NCBI RefSeq assembly: GCF_021277265.1
Contig: NZ_JAJSOH010000005.1
Coordinates: 124,001-188,000 of the forward strand
Direction of reading: 5' to 3'
Source of the DNA: Kineosporia rhizophila
GTDB taxonomy: Bacteria > Actinomycetota > Actinomycetes > Actinomycetales > Kineosporiaceae
DNA: 64,000 nucleotides
A program made the position numbers and the translations under genes. Of the stretch, positions 60,463 through 64,000 are shown piece after piece. The notes below the pieces were generated by a model that had not been told where the DNA came from, ran no database searches, and saw only the letters and a list, made by a program, of their open reading frames with translations. Positions within the stretch are counted from its first letter, which is position 1. Each line of letters opens with the position of its first letter.

Positions 60463-62889
60463 ATGTCGCCGGCACCCACCCCCAAAAATGTCCTGGGTCT
60501 GCTCGGCGCCTTCACGGTGACGAGTCTGGTGGCGGGCGTTCTCGCGGCCGGGCTCGCGGTCCCCGCGATCGGCGCCACGGGCCTGGCCTCCAACAGCGCG
60601 ATCGACGCGTTCAACGCCCTGCCCAGCGAGCTGGAGAACACGCAGGTCTCGGCCAGCACCCGGGTGCTGGCCTCGGACGGTTCGCTGATCGCGACCTTCT
60701 ACGACGAGAACCGCGACCCGGTCGAGCTGGACCAGATCTCGAAGTACATGCAGGACGCCGTCGTGGCGATCGAGGACGAACGGTTCTACGAGCACGGCGG
60801 GGTCGACACCAAGGGCCTGCTGCGGGCGCTGGTGGCCAACCAGGTCTCCGGCGGGGTCTCGCAGGGCGCCTCCACGCTCACCCAGCAGCTGGTGAAGAAC
60901 ACCCTGAAGGACACGGCGCACGCGGCCGGCGACGCGGAGGCCTACGAGGCGGCCGAGGAGCAGACCAACTCCCGCAAGCTGCGCGAGATCCGGCTGGCCA
61001 CCGCCCTCGAGAAGAAGATGTCCAAGCAGGAGATCCTCGAGGGCTACCTGAACATCGCCTGGTTCGGCGGGCAGACCAACGGGGTCGAGGCCGCGGCGAA
61101 GTACTACTTCGGCACCAGCGCCAAGAAGCTCACCCTGCCCCAGGCGGCGATGCTGGCCGGGATGATCCAGTCTCCGCCGCAGTACAACATCGCCAAGAAG
61201 GAACAGCAGGAGAAGGCGCTCAACCGCCGCAACACCGTGCTGGCCAAGATGCTGCAGCAGGGCAAGATCACCCAGGCCGAGCACGACGAGGCGGTCGACA
61301 CCCCACTGAAGCCGAACATCACCCCGACCTACCAGGGCTGCGCCAACGCCGGCGTCCGGGCGTACTTCTGCGACTACGTCTACAACGTGATCACCAAGGG
61401 CAACGGTTTCAAGGCGCTGGGCAAGACCGTGGAGGACCGGGAGGCGGCGCTCAAGCGCGGCGGTTACACGATCCGCACCACGCTCGACCCGAAGATCCTC
61501 AAGGCCGGCTGGAAGGCCGTGAAGGACGCGATCCCGCCGAACGACTCCAGCAACGTGGCCACTGCCTCGGTGACCGTGGAGCCGGGCACCGGCAAGGTGC
61601 TGTCGATGATCCAGAACAAGTACTACAGCACCAAGAAGGGCCGGAAGAACACCACGATCAACTACTCCACCGACTACAAGTACGGTGGCTCCTCCGGCTT
61701 CCTCACCGGCTCCACGTTCAAGCCGGTGGTGCTGGCCACCTGGCTCAAGGCCGGGCACTCGCTGAACGCCTCGATCAACGGCTCGGCCGGCAGCGTGCCG
61801 GTCAACTCGTTCAAGAGCTGCGGCTCGAACCTCCAGTCCAGCGAGATCTGGAACTTCCAGAACTCCAGCGGCGAGAGCGGCAACGGGAACATGAGCGTCT
61901 GGGACGCCACCGCCAACTCGGTGAACGGCGCCTACATCCGGATGGAACAGCAGCTCGACCTGTGCGACGTGCGGGAGATGGCCGAGGCCCTGGGCATGCA
62001 CCAGGCGGCCCCGGTCGAGGTGGGCGGCAAGAAGACCACGAAGCTGCCGGACACCATCCCCTCGATCGTGCTCGGCACGATCAACCAGTCGCCGTTGACC
62101 ATGGCCAACGCCTACGCCACGTTCGCCTCGGGCGGTAAATACTGCACGCCGATCGTGGTGACCTCGATCAAGGACCGCAACGGCAAGAAGGTCAAGATCC
62201 CGAAGACCAACTGCAAGCAGACGGTCGACCCGGAGGTCGCCAACACCACCACCCTGGGCCTGAGCCGGGCCCTGATCAACGGCACGGCCCGCAGCACCGG
62301 CCCGCTCTCCAGCGGCCAGAAGGCCTCGGGCAAGACCGGTACCACGAACGACTCGATGGACACCTGGTTCGTGGGCTACACCCCGCAGCTGTCCACCTCG
62401 GTGTGGGTCGGGCCCGAGTTCGTTAACGGCAAGCGCGAGAACATGCAGGGCATCACGATCGGCGGCAGCTACTACGGCAACGTCTACGGTGGGACGTTCG
62501 CGGCGCCGATCTGGAAGGACATCATGGAGAAGGCGCTGGAGGGCACGGAGGTCAAGGACTTCCCGGAGGCCGACAGCAGCCTGCTCGAGACCCCGATGTC
62601 CGACATCCCGGGCGTGGTCGGCAAGAGCCCGGAAGAGGCCCGCAGCATCCTGGAGCAGGCCGGCTTCACCGTCGAGCAGAGCGATCAGCCGGAGACGTCC
62701 GACCAGCCGGCCGGCACCGTCGCCCGCACCGACCCCTCCGGCCGGACCAGCACCGGCAGCACCGTCACCCTCTACCTGAGCTCCGGCCCGGGTGAGGAAC
62801 AGCCCGAACAGGACGGCGACCAGGACAACGGCGACGGCGAGATCGAGATCCCCTCGATCCCCGACAACCCGTTCGACCCGAACCCGTGA
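60463..62889 (+). CDS. Class A penicillin-binding protein with a PASTA domain (PonA2-like)
   Basis: Bifunctional peptidoglycan synthase of 808 aa. An N-terminal transmembrane helix (about 10-38) is followed by the GT51 glycosyltransferase with E104 in VVAIEDERFYEHGG and the ASTLTQQLVKN motif. The transpeptidase has S417-TFK, S486-VN and K624-TGT. One PASTA domain covers about 705-770. The acidic C-terminal tail (about 775-808) is unusual. ATG at 60463 lies 3-4 nt after the predicted transcription start. The neighbour of whiB4 as in Mycobacterium (Rv3682). Confidence 0.93.
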   Translation: MSPAPTPKNVLGLLGAFTVTSLVAGVLAAGLAVPAIGATGLASNSAIDAFNALPSELENTQVSASTRVLASDGSLIATFYDENRDPVELDQISKYMQDAVVAIEDERFYEHGGVDTKGLLRALVANQVSGGVSQGASTLTQQLVKNTLKDTAHAAGDAEAYEAAEEQTNSRKLREIRLATALEKKMSKQEILEGYLNIAWFGGQTNGVEAAAKYYFGTSAKKLTLPQAAMLAGMIQSPPQYNIAKKEQQEKALNRRNTVLAKMLQQGKITQAEHDEAVDTPLKPNITPTYQGCANAGVRAYFCDYVYNVITKGNGFKALGKTVEDREAALKRGGYTIRTTLDPKILKAGWKAVKDAIPPNDSSNVATASVTVEPGTGKVLSMIQNKYYSTKKGRKNTTINYSTDYKYGGSSGFLTGSTFKPVVLATWLKAGHSLNASINGSAGSVPVNSFKSCGSNLQSSEIWNFQNSSGESGNGNMSVWDATANSVNGAYIRMEQQLDLCDVREMAEALGMHQAAPVEVGGKKTTKLPDTIPSIVLGTINQSPLTMANAYATFASGGKYCTPIVVTSIKDRNGKKVKIPKTNCKQTVDPEVANTTTLGLSRALINGTARSTGPLSSGQKASGKTGTTNDSMDTWFVGYTPQLSTSVWVGPEFVNGKRENMQGITIGGSYYGNVYGGTFAAPIWKDIMEKALEGTEVKDFPEADSSLLETPMSDIPGVVGKSPEEARSILEQAGFTVEQSDQPETSDQPAGTVARTDPSGRTSTGSTVTLYLSSGPGEEQPEQDGDQDNGDGEIEIPSIPDNPFDPNP

Positions 62890-62910
62890 CCTGAGCCAGC
62901 CGGAAACGCC

Positions 62911-62944
62911 GAAGGCCGGGAGTCCGTACGGACTCCCGGCCTTC
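62911..62944 (+). terminator. Terminator after the PBP gene
   Basis: A perfect palindrome with 16-bp arms (62911-62926 with 62929-62944) and TA centre, 21 nt after the stop. The yqeY gene on the other strand also ends nearby. Confidence 0.85.
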
Positions 62945-62960
62945 GCTGTTCGTGCGGTGA

Positions 62961-63437
62961 TCAGGCCTCGAGCTGGGCCTTCACCTCGGCGGCGACCCGG
63001 CCGCCCTCGGCCCGGCCGGCGACGCGGCCGCGCACGGCCTTCATCACCAGGCCCATCGCCGCCTTACCCGACTTGCCGCTCGCGGTCGCGTTCGCGACCT
63101 CCTCGGCCACCAGCGTCTTCAGTTCCTCTTCGGACAACTGCTGGGGCAGGTAGTCGGCCAGCACCGCCAGCTCGGCGCGCTCCTTCTCGGCCAGCTCCGG
63201 CCGGGCCGCCTCGTCGTAGGCGGTGGCGGCCTCGCGGCGCTTCTTGGCCTCCCGGCTCAGGACCGTGGTGACCTCCTCCTCGGAGAGCTCACGGGCCACG
63301 GTGCCGGACACCTCCTCGGCCTTGACCGCGGTCATGACCATCCGGATGGTGCTGGAACGGATGGCGTCGCGGGCCTTCATCGCAGTGGTGAGGTCGGAAC
63401 GCAGGCGGGCCTTGAGGCCGGTCGAGGAGTCGGACAT
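62961..63437 (-). CDS. GatB/YqeY domain protein
   Basis: Protein of 158 aa consisting of one YqeY domain: LKARLRSDLTTAMKARDAIRSSTIRMVMTAVKAEEV, then the helical C-terminal part (LPQQLSEEELKTLVAEEV ... GKSGKAAMGLVMKAVRGRVAGRA). The family includes the tail domain of GatB, which binds tRNA, and stand-alone copies of unclear function. Not part of a GatCAB operon here. Gene stands on the strand opposite to the PBP gene. Confidence 0.88.
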   Translation of the reverse strand: MSDSSTGLKARLRSDLTTAMKARDAIRSSTIRMVMTAVKAEEVSGTVARELSEEEVTTVLSREAKKRREAATAYDEAARPELAEKERAELAVLADYLPQQLSEEELKTLVAEEVANATASGKSGKAAMGLVMKAVRGRVAGRAEGGRVAAEVKAQLEA

Positions 63438-63474
63438 GAGGCCATCCTCGCATCAGTCAAGAGCGACACCCGCA

Positions 63475-64000
63475 TCAATTACCTCCGGCCAGGGCCGCCC
63501 GGGAGATCCCCAGGGCCGCCCGGAGCAGGCCGAGGTGCTCGTCGACGTCGCCCAGGCCCATCCCGCCGGTGCTCAGCGAGAGGTGCGTCGCCCCCAGCCG
63601 GGCCCAGCCGGTGACGAACGAGGTCCAGCCGGATCGGGGCACCCGGGCCAGGTCGAGCGTGGGCTCGATGCCGATGTCGGAGACCGCCCGGCCGGCGGTG
63701 TGGGCCCGTGCCCGGATCAGCCGGATCAGCCCGGCGCTCTCCTGGTCGGGCATCCGCTGCGGGAACCAGCCGTCGCCCAGTGCTCCGATCCGGTGAAGCG
63801 TGCGCTCGGACTCGCCGCCGATCCAGACCGGCACACTGCCCCGCACCGGACGCGGGTTGATGCCCGCCTCGTGAACGCCGTACCAGTCGCCGTGGAAGGT
63901 CACGACCGGGTCGGCCCACAACGCGCGCAGCAGCCGGATCTGCTCGGAAATGCGGGCCCCACGGTCGGAGAACTCCTCGCCCAGAGCCTCGTACTCCACG
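63475..64000 (-). CDS. LLM-class F420- or flavin-dependent oxidoreductase, C-terminal part
   Basis: The frame runs off the right edge; the visible 174 residues are the C-terminal part. EEFSDRGARISEQIRLLRALW, FHGDWYGVHEAGINPRPV and PVWIGGESERTLHRIGALGDGWFP are typical of the luciferase-like monooxygenase family. The cofactor site is outside the window, so F420 versus FMN cannot be decided. No start codon can be assigned. Confidence 0.82.
   Translation of the reverse strand, partial: VEYEALGEEFSDRGARISEQIRLLRALWADPVVTFHGDWYGVHEAGINPRPVRGSVPVWIGGESERTLHRIGALGDGWFPQRMPDQESAGLIRLIRARAHTAGRAVSDIGIEPTLDLARVPRSGWTSFVTGWARLGATHLSLSTGGMGLGDVDEHLGLLRAALGISRAALAGGN

Overview
The window is high-GC DNA with the gene order and signature families of an actinobacterium: a conservon, a WhiB protein, BldG, MarP, a TadA-type pilus locus, a 6C small RNA and several leaderless starts. 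Several blocks keep the order known from both Streptomyces and Mycobacterium: HAD-6C RNA-ssd-tadABC-pilins; bldG-anti-sigma-hppA; topA-MFS/Tmk-holB-protease; holin-epoxide hydrolase-MarP-Nudix-nth-crp-MBL-RidA-DUF4177-ArsA-ArsA-WhiB-PonA2. A filamentous or Kineosporia-like actinomycete is plausible, but the genus cannot be fixed by eye.

Layout. 1-5945: acetyl-CoA synthetase with a LytTR response regulator, a GtrA membrane protein, a degenerate Fic-like protein and a HAD phosphatase. 5946-11167: 6C RNA and a Tad/Flp pilus-type operon. 11352-16555: BldG-like anti-anti-sigma factor, its anti-sigma partner (apparently starting at AUA), a proton-pumping pyrophosphatase and a methyltransferase. 16613-21746: a four-gene conservon (cvnA-D) read leftwards. 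22238-31377: topoisomerase I, an MFS-thymidylate kinase fusion, DNA polymerase III delta' and a secreted lipoprotein peptidase. 31479-31551: tRNA-Thr(CGT).

31510-45278 is an integrated element of 13.7 kb, inserted in the 3' half of that tRNA and bounded by identical 45-bp direct repeats. Its core is that of an actinomycete integrative and conjugative element: integrase, excisionase, a DUF3631 ATPase, a DnaB-N-like protein, a TraB/FtsK-type DNA translocase, DUF2637, small Spd-like proteins and a KorSA-type GntR repressor facing three operators. Cargo of visibly lower GC sits at both ends: a TIR-domain protein beside attL, and two unrecognised membrane proteins beside attR. Candidate cis elements include iteron-like 10-mers, a CTAG-rich cluster downstream of traB (possible clt), arm-type integrase sites and a dense hairpin array.

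45368-64000: a tRNA-like pseudogene, an AraC regulator with a flavin monooxygenase-like gene, an AlkZ-like DNA glycosylase, and then the long block shared with mycobacteria (holin, epoxide hydrolase, MarP, Nudix, nth, an RsiG-like protein, crp, MBL, MerR, RidA, DUF4177, two ArsA ATPases, WhiB, class A PBP, YqeY), ending in a partial LLM flavin oxidoreductase.

The chromosomal parts concern acetate activation, differentiation and sigma control, redox and cAMP sensing, cell-wall synthesis and genome maintenance. The element is the accessory region and the best place to look for something new, above all the TIR gene and the two-gene membrane cassette.
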